The notes under the pieces are model-generated. The model saw only the letters and a list, made by a program, of their open reading frames with translations, did not search any database and was not told the origin of the DNA. Source: Dictyobacter kobayashii (GTDB lineage Bacteria; Chloroflexota; Ktedonobacteria; Ktedonobacterales; Ktedonobacteraceae). From it: DNA of 64,000 bases. Positions 19,343-29,877 of this stretch are shown here, in pieces. The stretch spans positions 4,154,001 to 4,218,000 of the forward strand of contig NZ_BIFS01000001.1 in NCBI RefSeq assembly GCF_003967555.1, in the 5' to 3' direction. The stretch's first letter is position 1; the number at the start of each line of letters is the position of its first letter. The position numbers and the translations under genes are program-made.

Positions 19343-19419
19343 TGTTTCTTGAGCGCCATTGGTGCTCAAACTCAGAAGTGAAGAGCGCAAAGATCATGAA
19401 GATCAGACACACTCTTAAG

Positions 19420-20376
19420 TTATTGTGCGGCACCAGAGGTAAGTGCGCTAAACATAGCTACAAGCAGAACAACACTTATAATTACTAGAACTAATGCGAT
19501 AATTGGTAGGATAAGGACTGCCAGGGTGGCCCTTCCTCCACTTAAGCGGTGGACGGCCATGGTCATCAAAATCATCAGCACGTACGTGTAGATGCTGACC
19601 GCGGCGCTTAAAAAGAAACCCACAACTGGAATCAGGAGCAGCAATCCATTGATGATCTGGATCGGAACATAGAAGAGCAGGAAACTATAAATGTACTCGA
19701 TGAATTCTCCCTGCCCCTTGAAGAGTTTGGCGATAAAGTAGTAGATTGTCCAGGAAATGAACATAGTGATGGGCGTTGAAATGAGCGCGGTCAAACTGCC
19801 CTGTAGGGCCATCCCTTTATATATATCCGCAAAGTTGGTGGTGCCGATTTTTGGTAGATTGAACAGCGATACAAACGTCGGGAGCACAAAGGTATAGGTT
19901 GCAAAACTGATCAGTGCCCCAATGATGGCAATAAAAGCAATCTGGACCCAGATAATATTCCAGGCTGCCTTCTGCTTCTCCTCTGCGAAGGTAGCGACGC
20001 TTGGCCTCGTCAAAACTCTCAGATATTGTTTAGGGAGCTGCTTGATCGCCTCACTCAGGGGCAATGGCTGGCGGTTATTAGGTCTGGGATAAGGTTGTCC
20101 GTTTGGTGGTGGCGGATAGTTATAGTAAGGATAGGAAGGCGGCGGATAGCCATACCCGGGATAAGGTTGCCCATTTGGTGGTGGCGGATAATTATAGTAA
20201 GTGTTGGGAGGTGGGGGATAGCTATTCCCAGGATAAGCTTGTCCAGCTGGCAATGAGGGATATTCACGATAAGGCAATGATCCATCAGATACGGGAGGAT
20301 ATACAGCATCGGGTTTCTCATTTGGGTGCGGGGAATTCGGTGCTGGATTACTGTTCTGATCAGGCTCTTCAGACAT
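19420..20376 (-). CDS. Yip1 family protein with Pro/Tyr-rich N-terminal repeats
   Basis: A 318-residue protein in two parts. The first ~105 residues are a low-complexity cytoplasmic arm made of repeated YPPPPN, YNYPPPPNGQPYP-like units. The rest is a Yip1-type membrane domain with about five helices, starting at AAWNIIWVQIAF. Bacterial Yip1 proteins have no settled function. The start ATG at 20376 follows AGAGGA; a longer frame reaches 20400. The repeats vary in copy number between relatives of such proteins, which makes this arm a likely protein-interaction or crowding region. Confidence 0.78.
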   Translation of the reverse strand: MSEEPDQNSNPAPNSPHPNEKPDAVYPPVSDGSLPYREYPSLPAGQAYPGNSYPPPPNTYYNYPPPPNGQPYPGYGYPPPSYPYYNYPPPPNGQPYPRPNNRQPLPLSEAIKQLPKQYLRVLTRPSVATFAEEKQKAAWNIIWVQIAFIAIIGALISFATYTFVLPTFVSLFNLPKIGTTNFADIYKGMALQGSLTALISTPITMFISWTIYYFIAKLFKGQGEFIEYIYSFLLFYVPIQIINGLLLLIPVVGFFLSAAVSIYTYVLMILMTMAVHRLSGGRATLAVLILPIIALVLVIISVVLLVAMFSALTSGAAQ

Positions 20377-20514
20377 ATAGAATCCTCTTTTTCTCTGCAA
20401 ACGTCTAATTTGGCAGAGAGCTTAGAATAAAAGCTATTAAGGCTTTTATTCTAATAGAAATATATCAATTAAGCAACGCTCAATCTGGAAAATGGGCCAT
20501 AAGGCTGTACTACG

Positions 20515-20964
20515 TTATTTGAAAATGATAACAATTGTATAAACTATACCTAGTAACGCAATGAGAAGATTTACTGCAGCCCAAATATCATGGGCGTGTA
20601 TCTTCAATAAAAGCTTGTGATGCTTTTCATAATCCTTTCGTGTTAATTTGTATGTATCTTGAACTTGTAATTCAGGAACCAGACCGTCTAGCTGCTGAAA
20701 AAGTCTGGCTAGCATATGGTCATGCCATGAGCACTTCTGGCTAAGTTTTGCACTGGCTATCACACCAAATATGCCCAGTATGATGAGTGTAAATGTAAGG
20801 GTAAGCGCATTTTTATTAAACCCCATCTGTGCTAAAGCGCCCTGGATCGCTGCAGCTATCACAAAAATAACCCCTGTAATAGTTGCGCGCTGATCTTCGT
20901 GATGTCTACGCTGCGAATATCTCTGCTCTATAAATCTTAATAGTACGTCAACAGCCTCATTCAT
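20515..20964 (-). CDS. Small membrane protein of unknown function
   Basis: A 149-residue protein I cannot assign. A charged N-terminal helix (VLLRFIEQRYSQRRHHEDQR) is followed by two hydrophobic helices, a soluble middle of about 55 residues with LTRKDYEKHHKLLLKIHAHD, and a final helix. Start ATG at 20964 has GGAG 9 bp upstream. It lies upstream of the Yip1 gene on the same strand, 138 bp away. Confidence 0.6.
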   Translation of the reverse strand: MNEAVDVLLRFIEQRYSQRRHHEDQRATITGVIFVIAAAIQGALAQMGFNKNALTLTFTLIILGIFGVIASAKLSQKCSWHDHMLARLFQQLDGLVPELQVQDTYKLTRKDYEKHHKLLLKIHAHDIWAAVNLLIALLGIVYTIVIIFK

Positions 20965-21359
20965 TTCTAGAAACTCCAATTCGTGATAATAACTTTCTCG
21001 TTATTGTAAACGCATTTATGTTAAAGCCGCCAAAAAAATATCCCGCCGCGCAAAGTAGATATTGAATAACAAAAAATCAGCAATACGATGCATAGTATAA
21101 AGTGACCTCTCATGCTATACTATGAGTTCTGTAGGATAAATAGCCTGGAATGCCTGTTATAAATTAGAATATTTAAATTTAACTGAAGAAGAGTAGTAGC
21201 TTGACAGGGCTAGATGTCTTACAAAGCCCGTGCTGAATTAAATTCTAAGGCTGACTCGTTGTGCTGAGGTAGAACCAGACGCTAGGCGTGGCCGGGCAAT
21301 TGGATGAACAGATGCGAGGGCCGCATAGTTGCGGCAATTACAAAAAAGGAGATGAGGAG
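20965..21359. other. Divergent intergenic region
   Basis: Promoter region for the small membrane protein (minus) and the secreted beta-helix protein (plus). It contains CATAGTATA (21091-21099) and its reverse complement TATACTATG (21116-21124), an inverted repeat that may be an operator. No gene is seen. Confidence 0.4.
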
Positions 21360-23306
21360 ATGAATTTACGCACCTTCCTTTCCCGCTGGCATTGGCAGCC
21401 AGACCCACAGAGGACGCAGCGTGTCCGAGCTGAAGGGCGATTGCGCCTGCGTTCTATTTTCACTGTAGGTGCCTTCGTGGTCTTTGCGTATGTGATGGCC
21501 ACCAGCGGAGCCGCTTCGGCACTGGCCGCTACCAATGGAACTACTGGGGCACCGCCGGCGCCGCCAGCGTCGTCTGGCCAACCCAACTTTGGGTCAAACG
21601 TCTACATATTTAATCCCAGCATGCCGCAGAGCCAGATCCAGACGACGGTAGACGCAGTGGCAAACCAACAGATCTCCAATCAGTTCGGACCTCAGCGTTA
21701 TGCGTTGCTGTTCGAGCCCGGCACCTATGGATCCAGTACTGCCCCACTTAACTTTCAGGTTGGCTACTATACCACTGTGGCGGGCCTTGGTCGCTCCCCG
21801 AACGACGTTGTCATCAATGGCTCCATCGATGTGCGTAACCAGTGCTTTGGCGCCAACAACTGTATCGCGCTCGATAACTTCTGGCGTTCGCTGTCGAACC
21901 TGAGCATCAATGTGACCACCCCGAACGCAGGCTGCTATAGCGGCGAATTCTGGGCTGTGTCGCAGGCCGCGCCGATGCGCCGAGTCCATATCAACGGGGC
22001 CACCACCCTGATGGACTATTGCACCTCTCCGTCGTACGCGAGTGGCGGCTTTATCGCCGATTCAGAGTTCGATGGTGGTAACGTGGTCAACGGCTCGCAG
22101 CAACAGTGGCTGGTCCGGAACAGCAAGCTTGATAGCTGGTCCAACGGCGTTTGGAACCAGGTATTCTCGGGTGTCGTTGGCGCGCCTGCCCAGTGTTTCC
22201 CTGCTCAGACGTCATGTGGTGGCCCATACACCACCCTGCCTGCCAGCCCGGTGACACGAGAGGCGCCATATCTGTACGTGGATGCCAATGGCCACTACAA
22301 CGTCTTTGTGCCTTCGGCGCAGCGCAACTCGGTGGGTACGACATGGGCTAACGGCGCGACGCCTGGCTCCTCCATCTCAATCAAGAAGTTCTTCATCGCC
22401 CAGCCGACCGACTCTGCGGATAAGATCAATGATGCCTTAGATTCCGGCAGGAACCTCATTCTTACTCCGGGAATCTATCACCTGAACCACAGTATCAGGG
22501 TTACACGACCTGATAGCGTGGTGCTCGGCCTTGGTTTCCCGACCCTGATCCCTGAAAATGGCATCGTGCCAATGAAAGTCGCCAGCGCGAAGGGGATCTC
22601 GATCTCGGGAATGATCTTCGACGCAGGCACGACAAACTCCCCGGTGCTGCTGCAGGTTGGAAGCGGGCATGAACGTAGTGACCATGATGCCTCTGATCCA
22701 ACAGCTCTTCAGGATGTGTTCTTCCGTATCGGCGGAGCGGAGGCTGGCAGCGCGACGAACAGCCTGGTGGTCAACAGTGACAATGTCATCCTTGATGACA
22801 TTTGGGCATGGCGGGCCGACCACGGTAACGGTGTGGGTTGGACCAGCAACACTGCAGATACCGGCGTCATTGTCAACGGTAACAACGTGACCGCGTATGG
22901 CCTTTTCGTTGAGCACTACCAGAAATACGAGGTGATCTGGAACGGCAATGGTGGCACTGACATCTTCTTCCAGAATGAGATGCCCTACGATCCGCCCAGT
23001 CAGGCGGCGTGGATGGAGGCTCCCGGTGTTGATGGCTGGGCCGCCTTCAAGATTGCCAACACCGTGACCAGTTTCAGTGGATATGGTATGGGTAGCTACA
23101 GTTTCTTCAATCAGGGTGTGAACATCTACGCCGCATACGCCTTTGAGGTCCCGACCACCCTCCCGGCATCGAGCCTCCACGATCTGTTTACGCTCTTCCT
23201 CTCGACATCGGGGTCCGGTGGAATCCTGCATGTAGTCAACGATACCGGTGGATCATCGACCGCCGCCAACCCGGATGTTCCGGTTACCGTGGTGAGCTAC
23301 CCCTAA
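21360..23306 (+). CDS. Secreted right-handed beta-helix protein (GH55-like, often annotated adenylyl cyclase/coagulation factor 5/8 type)
   Basis: A 648-residue exported protein. A signal sequence with a basic start (residues 1-35), hydrophobic core (FTVGAFVVFAYVMATSGAA) and AXA-type site (ALAA) is followed by two parallel beta-helix lobes. Stretches such as RYALLFEPGTYG, VAGLGRSPNDVVINGSIDV and LILTPGIYHLNHSIRV match the pectate-lyase-like fold of actinobacterial and fungal GH55-related proteins. The labels adenylyl cyclase and coagulation factor attached to such proteins are historical and misleading. Glucan binding or hydrolysis is plausible, but I cannot identify catalytic residues. AAAGGAGATGAGGAG precedes the ATG. 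Confidence 0.72.
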   Translation: MNLRTFLSRWHWQPDPQRTQRVRAEGRLRLRSIFTVGAFVVFAYVMATSGAASALAATNGTTGAPPAPPASSGQPNFGSNVYIFNPSMPQSQIQTTVDAVANQQISNQFGPQRYALLFEPGTYGSSTAPLNFQVGYYTTVAGLGRSPNDVVINGSIDVRNQCFGANNCIALDNFWRSLSNLSINVTTPNAGCYSGEFWAVSQAAPMRRVHINGATTLMDYCTSPSYASGGFIADSEFDGGNVVNGSQQQWLVRNSKLDSWSNGVWNQVFSGVVGAPAQCFPAQTSCGGPYTTLPASPVTREAPYLYVDANGHYNVFVPSAQRNSVGTTWANGATPGSSISIKKFFIAQPTDSADKINDALDSGRNLILTPGIYHLNHSIRVTRPDSVVLGLGFPTLIPENGIVPMKVASAKGISISGMIFDAGTTNSPVLLQVGSGHERSDHDASDPTALQDVFFRIGGAEAGSATNSLVVNSDNVILDDIWAWRADHGNGVGWTSNTADTGVIVNGNNVTAYGLFVEHYQKYEVIWNGNGGTDIFFQNEMPYDPPSQAAWMEAPGVDGWAAFKIANTVTSFSGYGMGSYSFFNQGVNIYAAYAFEVPTTLPASSLHDLFTLFLSTSGSGGILHVVNDTGGSSTAANPDVPVTVVSYP

Positions 23307-23340
23307 CAGCTTGCCACTCTACCCGATAATCTATTCAACT

Positions 23341-23379
23341 ACCATCAAGCCTCGCCCCTCGTGGGTGGGGCTTGATGGT
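23341..23379 (+). terminator. Hairpin after the secreted protein
   Basis: 11-bp perfect stem (23341-23351 with 23369-23379) with a GC-rich internal loop. No long T-tract follows. Confidence 0.5.
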
Positions 23380-23630
23380 CCCTCATAGCGGCCAGTTCTC
23401 CCCACTATCCCGATGTCGATGCCGACAACTGTTTTTTGATGCGCTTCTGGAATAGTGATTTGGACTGGCCGGGCGGCGTGTTCCACAGAATCTCAGTCTA
23501 GAGGTGGAGTGCAGAATCCTTCTGTAGACCGATGTACCTCGTGTCGTTCTCAGGCATACTCGTATGGGACAGGAAGAGCATGTAAGCTCACTGGTATCAG
23601 ATACTATTGTCCATCCATAAAGGAGTGACC
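23380..23630. other. Promoter region of the ABC/two-component operon
   Basis: No supported gene. It should hold the promoter of the operon starting at 23637; I see no clear consensus or palindrome. Confidence 0.35.
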
Positions 23631-23636
23631 TTGAGC

Positions 23637-24421
23637 ATGCAATATCTACCTTCAGCACAACAACTTCCACCTGAGAAAGATCCAGCAACGATTATCGAGG
23701 CTATAAACGTTTGCAAGGAGTATGCAACTGGTACATTGAATGTGCAGGCACTCAGAGGCATAAACTTGCTGATTGCGCGCGGCGAGGTGGTGGCGATTAT
23801 GGGTCCCAGCGGTTGTGGCAAGACGACACTGCTCAATTGTCTGAGTAGCCTGGACGCTGTCACATCTGGCACAATTCGAATTGTTGGACACGATATCCGT
23901 AGCCTCTCAGACCGAGAATTGACGGATTTCCGCGCTCGCGAGATGGGTTTTGTCTTTCAGACATATAATTTGTTGCCGGTACTCAATGGGCTGGAAAATG
24001 TTGAATTACCTCTGTTAATCAGTGGCGTTGTCGCCAAAGAAGCCAGGGCACGTGCATGGGAGAGCATTGCTCAGGTCGGACTGACCCGCTGGGCACGGCA
24101 TCGGCCTGCCGAGATGAGCGGAGGGCAGCGCCAGCGTTTTGCCATCGCGCGTGCCCTGGCGACAGCGCCCTCGATTGTGTGGGCCGATGAACCAACCGGG
24201 CACTGGATAGCACGACCAGCCAGGAGATCATCGACCTGATGCTACAGCTCAATCGTGAGCATGGATTGGCCTTTGTCTGGGTCACCCACGACCATGAAGT
24301 GGCTCACCAGGCTACGCGTCTGATCGAGATGCGCGATGGTTTGATTGAACGCGATTCAGCCCTTGCCTCAGAACAACCTTCGGGTGTTCCGAAACCAGCA
24401 GGCAATGGAGGTACGCTATGA
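23637..24421 (+). CDS. ABC transporter ATP-binding protein, MacB/LolD type (frameshifted)
   Basis: ATPase of about 261 residues for the FtsX-like permease downstream. Walker A is MGPSGCGKTTLL, Q-loop VFQTYNLL, signature MSGGQRQRFAIARAL, Walker B IVWADEPTG and the H-loop is VWVTHDH. The frame is lost right after EPTG (near 24198-24201) and resumes with LDSTTSQEIIDLMLQLN; one missing G in a G-run explains it. A TTG at 23631 lies 5 bp after AGGAG, and ATG 23637 is 11 bp after; either can be the start. The stop overlaps the permease start (ATGA). Confidence 0.87.
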
Positions 24422-27400
24422 GCCTGAGCCTTTTCCCGGCTATTTCACCTACGCAACTTGCGCTGACCCTGGCTGTAGTTACCGCAGGAGTTCTACTCCT
24501 GCTGCCAGGACTGGCTCTCAGCAATCCGTTGCTCTTGCGCATGGGTTTGCGCAACACTGTGCGCAGGCCCGGTAAAACGATCTTGCTGCTCTGCGGCCTG
24601 GCCCTTGCAACAGCGGTGATAACCGCCTCATTTGGTTTGCAAGACAGTTTTGCCAGCTCGGCCACAACGCAGCGTGTGGCACACATAGGCGCTGTTGATG
24701 AGAGCGTGACGGGTCCCTTTACCCAGGGCCAGATTGATCGAGACCTGGCTCGCATTCGAGCCTTCCCACAGGTACAGGCAGCCAGCGCCAGCGGATTTTA
24801 TCCGCAAAGCCCGACCGTGACATCACTACGCACCGGTTTTGCGGTTCATGATGTTGATTTCTATGCGTTACCTCCCGATTTCGAGCAGGTCTATGGCCCA
24901 CTCATCGATGCCAGAGGACAGACAATCCAGATGGTGAACCTGCATGCGGGCGAGGCGCTGGTAAGTGCTTCATTGGTGCAAGGGCTTGGAGCTCAACCTG
25001 GTGATCGGGTACAACTCTCCTTTGGAGAGAAGACAGTCACTGTTACGGTGCGTGCACTGCTCTCCAATGATCTCGGGATAACAGCAGGTGAGGCAATCGT
25101 TCCTGCCATGCCCCAGATTATTCTGCCACTGGTTGCAGCGCAGCAGATCGATCCAGAGCCGCCCAATACCATCAGCATCAGAAATATTAATGCTGATAAC
25201 AGCCAGGCGGTGATGCATTTTTTGCAGCAACTCTTGCCGGGTGCTTCTGCCAGTCTGGATGTGCCACATGCCCTGGGTCAGACCACCTTCGATATCTTCA
25301 GAATACACCCACTCAAGCCGGATGTTGTGCAGGAGACGCGCACATTGGAAATCAACAAGATCGTGTTCCTCTCACCTATTGGTCAACAGTTTACCTGGTT
25401 ACCTCCTCTTTTCACCTGCCTGCTCGTGGGTGCCGCAATGCTGTTGCTAGCGTTGCTGATCATTTTGCTCGCGCTGAACGGCGGATGGAATTGGGGATGA
25501 GCCGTGCACTGGGCTTACGACGCTCCCACCTCGTGCAATTGTTGCTCTTCGAAGGCTGCAGCTATGGCATACTTGCAGCACTGCTGGGCGTGCTGTCAGG
25601 CGTAGGGGTGACCTCGCTGGAACTGGCTTTATTTACCCTCTTGCCCAGGCTAGGAGTGGGTGTGGCTGCCAACAGTGTGCCAGTTCCCGTATTGGAATCT
25701 GGTGCCCTCCATCTATGGATAAGCTGGCAGAGCCTGCTCACATCCTGGTGCCTGGGGGTACTTGCGACTGTGTTGACAGTGTTGATTGTCGCGTTCTGGA
25801 TTAGCCGTGCCAATATCGTTGCAGCCATGCGCGATCTGGACGATGTTGTCGTTGCGCGTCCAGCGTTGGCGAAACTCTGGCGCATGTTGTGGTCACCTGG
25901 TTCTACGCCTGATGACGCATCTGTGCCAGAGACGCCTGAGCGACGATTAGCACGAGTGCTAGAGGCGTTACTTGGATTGCTTTGGGGCGCCTTCGTGCGT
26001 GGGCCGCTTTGCTTACTAATGGGTCTGTTCTTATTTGTGCTCGTCGACACTTCTGCAAGCGGCTGGGGACGCCTGCTCGTTGATACCTTCCTGTTGACCG
26101 GTGGCGCATTATTGGTTGGTTGGCTCCTCTCTTCGATGCGCCACACTTCTGCGCCGTTAGCTCGACGTTTGAGCTTTAGCTTGATTGGCGTTGGCTGGCT
26201 TACCCTCGGCACGCTCCAGGGTAACGCCTTCATCGGGCTCTTCCAGCCTGTTGTAGCCTTCAATGGTACTCCTTCAGGCATGGATCTTCTCTTGAGCATG
26301 CTACTACCTATTGGAGGCGCTGTAGTTCTGGGAATGACTAATCTAGATTTGCTAGCGGTATTGTTCTCTGGAGGGTTGCGGCGTGTGCGTGGCTTTGCGC
26401 CAATCAGCCGCACCGGCGTAGCCTATCCGCTAGCCTCTCGTTTGCGCACAGGGATAACTGTTGCGTTACTCAGCCTGATTATGTTCCTGGTCCTGCTATT
26501 AGTAACCACCAATCTGGGAGCCATTCAAGAAGCAGAGGCCGCGACCGGGTCTGGGGGATTTCAACTGCAGGCAACAACCTATGGTTCCCAGATTATGCGC
26601 TACCCCACCTTAGCTACGCAGTTGCAGAACCTGCAAGCAGGTCGTGCGCTTCGACAAGACTTTACAGCCGTGGGCTTGATCCGCTTGATGTACGATTTTC
26701 CCCAGGTTGGGCAGGTTCAATCGCTGCGCTTAAACCTGGATGGCGGACAATTGATCTATCCGCAGAATAAACCATCCCAGGTCGCTGATGACGTGTTTCT
26801 GACGAGCACAAACTTACCCTTGTATGCACGAGCCAGCGGCTTCCACTCTGATCAGCAGGTGTGGGATGCGTTGCGTACCCACAATGACTTTGTGTTGCTC
26901 CAGTACGATCCCCATATCGTGGGCCTGCCTGCCGCCTCTGGTTTCACACCTTTCACGGCAGAAATTCCTGATAGTGCTGCGCCCTCGGCTCACTTTCACC
27001 AGGCTACAGTCATTGGCCTGATGCCAGCCAATGCGCCCTGGCGGGTCCTGCTTTCTATCAACACTGCACGCAGGATTGCTCAGCCTCCGTACATCGCGTT
27101 TCTCAGTACATATCTCTTCCGTCTCCAACCGGGTGCGAATGAGGCACGAGCCGCCCAGGATCTAAATGGCTTTCTGGATGCCAGTAGTCGGGGTATTACA
27201 GTTCAATCACTTGATCAAGGCAGCAGCAACCAGGTAACGGGAGTGCTCACCCTCCTACTGGGAAGCGATCTGGCCCTGGGCCTACTCTTTGGTGCATTGG
27301 CAATCAGCGTGATTACCAGCCGCGCGGTGGTGGAACGACGTCAGCAGATTGGCATGCTGCGTGCATTAGGTTTCACCAGATCACTGGTCTGGCGCTCATT

Positions 27401-27627
27401 TCTGCTTGAAGCCTGCTTTGTGATCGCTACAGGCTTGTTAATTGGCGCCACCCTGGCCCTTTTTCTCGCATACCAGATTGCGCGTGCGACCTACCAGGAC
27501 TTCCCCTGCCACTGGGGCAGTCTCGTTGATTTTGCTGAGCGCATTCCTGGCTGCATTTGCTTGTACTGTCTTGCCCGCGCGCCAGGCTGCACGCCTGTAT
27601 CCAGCTGAAGCGTTACGCTATGAATAA
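24418..27627 (+). CDS. FtsX-like ABC transporter permease (three frameshifts)
   Basis: Large permease of about 1070 residues. A first FtsX unit has an extracytoplasmic domain between helix 1 (GKTILLLCGLALATAVITAS) and helices 2-4; a second unit repeats this and ends with PARQAARLYPAEALRYE, the usual FtsX C-terminus. The frame breaks near 25475 (inside ERRMELGMSRALG, a typical FtsX cytoplasmic motif) and twice near 27503-27517 (CCCC and GGGG runs). With the ATPase it forms a MacB-type mechanotransmission or lipoprotein/peptide export system; pairing with a two-component system suggests peptide or envelope-stress response. Confidence 0.83.
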
Positions 27628-27642
27628 AAGGAGGATCACCCA

Positions 27643-28197
27643 ATGCATGATACCAGAAACACTCCTGAAAACGATTCACCAGCGGCATATGCAGGGCAGC
27701 AACCGCTGGACAAACGACTCGAACGCAAGAAGCGCGGGCATATAGCTGCGCTGTTCTTCCTGTTCTGCGGCAGCCTGGTTATCCTTGGTGGGGGAGGTGT
27801 GTTGATCTGGCAATTGACCTCACACAACGATACTTCCGCCATATATAACATCCCTGCAGGCAAATCCAGCGCGGCAGCTAAACAACCTGCTGGCTGTACT
27901 GGTGCCCGTCAACCACTCGATGTGATCCAGCAGCAGACAGCTAGAGGCATGCATTTGACTGTCGCGCAGATACAGGCACGTGTACTGGCGGGCAAAACGA
28001 TCGCGCAGATCGCTACCCAACAGGGCCTGACGAAAACTCAGTTGCGCAATGTAGAGGTTCAGGCCCTACAATATGCCAATAACCATTGGCTTAGTATGGG
28101 TTGCATTACCCAACAGGATGTTCAGGCTAATATGCAGCGCGACACCGGGTCAACCGTCTATATGGATGAAGAATTTACGAGTTGGTTTAAAGGATAG
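27643..28197 (+). CDS. Membrane-anchored protein with helical extracytoplasmic domain
   Basis: A 184-residue protein. A basic cytoplasmic tail (residues 1-32) precedes one helix (IAALFFLFCGSLVILGGGGVLIW) and an outside domain built of the motif LTVAQIQARVLAGKTIAQIA, similar to short helical repeats in small secreted Ktedonobacter and clostridial proteins. It sits 15 bp after the permease and ahead of the sensor kinase, so it may be an accessory ligand-binding part of the same system. I do not recognise a named family. Confidence 0.6.
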   Translation: MHDTRNTPENDSPAAYAGQQPLDKRLERKKRGHIAALFFLFCGSLVILGGGGVLIWQLTSHNDTSAIYNIPAGKSSAAAKQPAGCTGARQPLDVIQQQTARGMHLTVAQIQARVLAGKTIAQIATQQGLTKTQLRNVEVQALQYANNHWLSMGCITQQDVQANMQRDTGSTVYMDEEFTSWFKG

Positions 28198-28250
28198 TCA
28201 GTGGACGCATCCAAATGTAAGCTGGGAAACGGAGCTTGCGTTCGGGGGTG

Positions 28251-28275
28251 TATTGATGTTATTTGTTCATCAATA
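28251..28275 (+). promoter_or_regulatory. 8-bp inverted repeat before the sensor kinase gene
   Basis: TATTGATG, 9-nt spacer, CATCAATA, 30 bp before the kinase start. It could be an internal operator or an mRNA hairpin that adjusts kinase expression. Confidence 0.35.
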
Positions 28276-28305
28276 CTCAATCTGGAGAAACAAGGAGAGA
28301 AGTAA

Positions 28306-29877
28306 ATGTATTGCCTGTTTCGGCCACTCCATAAATTACAGTGGCAACTTTCCTTATCCTACATTCTGGTCGTTGTGATAGCCATTCCAATTCTGCTTGG
28401 CGTGGCGCTGGCCTTGTTTGCTCTCTCTCCCTCGCTTCCTCCAGCGCAACAACTGGCGCAACTGCTGACGCGCCAGGTTGCCCCCCAGATACCACATCCA
28501 ATCACCAGTCAGCATACGAGCACCCTTAATTCCTGGTTGGTGAATTTCGTACAGAGCCAGCAGGCAGCGAAACCCGGCCAATCTCGAGGCGTGACACAAT
28601 TGAACGCGACAGAGACTGATGCTGTAATGATTATTGAGCCAACAGGTCAGCTGGCTGCCTCGGTTCCCATCATGCCGGCCAGCTTCGCGACAGGTAATCC
28701 AGCCAGGCTCACGCTTTTTATGCACAAAATCCAAATTAATGTTCAGGATGCGCAACAGGTCATCCAGGCAGCTTTTGCCAATGAACAGGATCTCGCAAAG
28801 CTTGTCACCACGCAGGTTGATGGACAAACACTTGTGGCAGTCCCTATCCTGGATCATCAGCAGAGCGTGAGCGGTGTACTCTTTGTTGCTGCACGCGGCC
28901 TGAGTAATATCTCTGGTCCGCTGGGCAACCTCTTCCCATGGTTACCCCAGGGAGGATCATCGCAACTCTCGCCACTATTACCCTATGCGCTCTTGCTCAT
29001 TCTTGTTGTAAGCGTGATTGGTACAATCGTTGGTATGTTTACCGCTCAGCGGATTACCCGGCGTTTGCGAGAAATCACGTCAGCCGCTCACGCCTGGAGC
29101 AATGGTGATTTTCAGATTCATATAGCTGATCGCTCGCCCGATGAACTGGGCCAACTTGCTCAGGATCTCAACCACATGGCCCTACAAGTGCAGCAGTTGT
29201 TGCATACGCGGCAGCAGCTGGCGTCATTGGAAGAACGCCAGCGTGTGGCGCGCGACCTGCACGACTCTGTGAAGCAGCAGGCGTTCGCACTAACCCTGCT
29301 AATCGGTGCAGCCCAATCGCGGCTACCAGATGATATTGCTGCAGCGCAAGGATCGCTGAGCAAAGCCGGAGAATTAGCGGACCAGATGCGCCAGGAGTTG
29401 AAGACCGTTCTTCAGCAGTTGCGCCCTGGAGCATTAGTTGGGCAAAGTTTACAGGCTGCGTTGCGCGACTCTATCTGCCAGTGGTCACAACAAACCTGTG
29501 TTGCGTGCGATTTTCAGGTGTCGGAGGCACCTGAGTTATCGCTGCTACGTCCCGAAATCGAGGAAGCGCTTTTCCGTGTGGCCCAGGAAGCAGTGGCTAA
29601 TGCAGCGCGCCATAGTCAGGCCAGTCAGATCCGGGTACAATTAGAGCAAGTAGCAGAGCATGTATGCCTGCATATTTCTGATAATGGCAAAGGTTTCGCA
29701 GTCAAGCAGGTAGCAAATAGTGGACATGGTCTCGCCAATATGCGCGAGCGCCTGGAAGCGTATGGAGGCACACTTCACATCCGCAGTGCTCCAGGTGAGA
29801 CGGTCGTGACTGGTTGTATCCCGTTCGCTCAAGCAACGCAACCACAAAGGAACGAGAGAAAGCGAGAATATGTATGA
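28306..29877 (+). CDS. NarX/LiaS-type sensor histidine kinase
   Basis: A 523-residue kinase. Helix 1 (residues 15-40) and helix 2 (about 225-245) enclose an extracytoplasmic sensor of about 180 residues; a HAMP domain (ITRRLREITSAAHAWSNGDF) leads to HisKA_3 with the phosphohistidine in RVARDLHDSVKQQ and an HATPase with EALFRVAQEAVANAARHS and ISDNGKGF. Start ATG follows GGAGAG. It overlaps the response regulator by ATGA. Likely senses the substrate of, or stress relieved by, the ABC exporter encoded upstream. Confidence 0.92.
   Translation: MYCLFRPLHKLQWQLSLSYILVVVIAIPILLGVALALFALSPSLPPAQQLAQLLTRQVAPQIPHPITSQHTSTLNSWLVNFVQSQQAAKPGQSRGVTQLNATETDAVMIIEPTGQLAASVPIMPASFATGNPARLTLFMHKIQINVQDAQQVIQAAFANEQDLAKLVTTQVDGQTLVAVPILDHQQSVSGVLFVAARGLSNISGPLGNLFPWLPQGGSSQLSPLLPYALLLILVVSVIGTIVGMFTAQRITRRLREITSAAHAWSNGDFQIHIADRSPDELGQLAQDLNHMALQVQQLLHTRQQLASLEERQRVARDLHDSVKQQAFALTLLIGAAQSRLPDDIAAAQGSLSKAGELADQMRQELKTVLQQLRPGALVGQSLQAALRDSICQWSQQTCVACDFQVSEAPELSLLRPEIEEALFRVAQEAVANAARHSQASQIRVQLEQVAEHVCLHISDNGKGFAVKQVANSGHGLANMRERLEAYGGTLHIRSAPGETVVTGCIPFAQATQPQRNERKREYV

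Noticed and set aside
22437..23231. 264-codon minus-strand frame inside the secreted beta-helix gene
   Set aside because: Shadow of the plus-strand gene, whose signal peptide and repeats are convincing.
24198..24201. Programmed frameshifting in the ABC ATPase and other split genes
   Set aside because: The same single-base loss affects 16 unrelated genes and lacks slippery heptamers with consistent stimulatory structure; error is simpler.
25562..26413. 283-codon minus-strand frame inside the FtsX permease
   Set aside because: Shadow frame; low-complexity Arg/Ser/Thr/Pro content typical of antisense reading.
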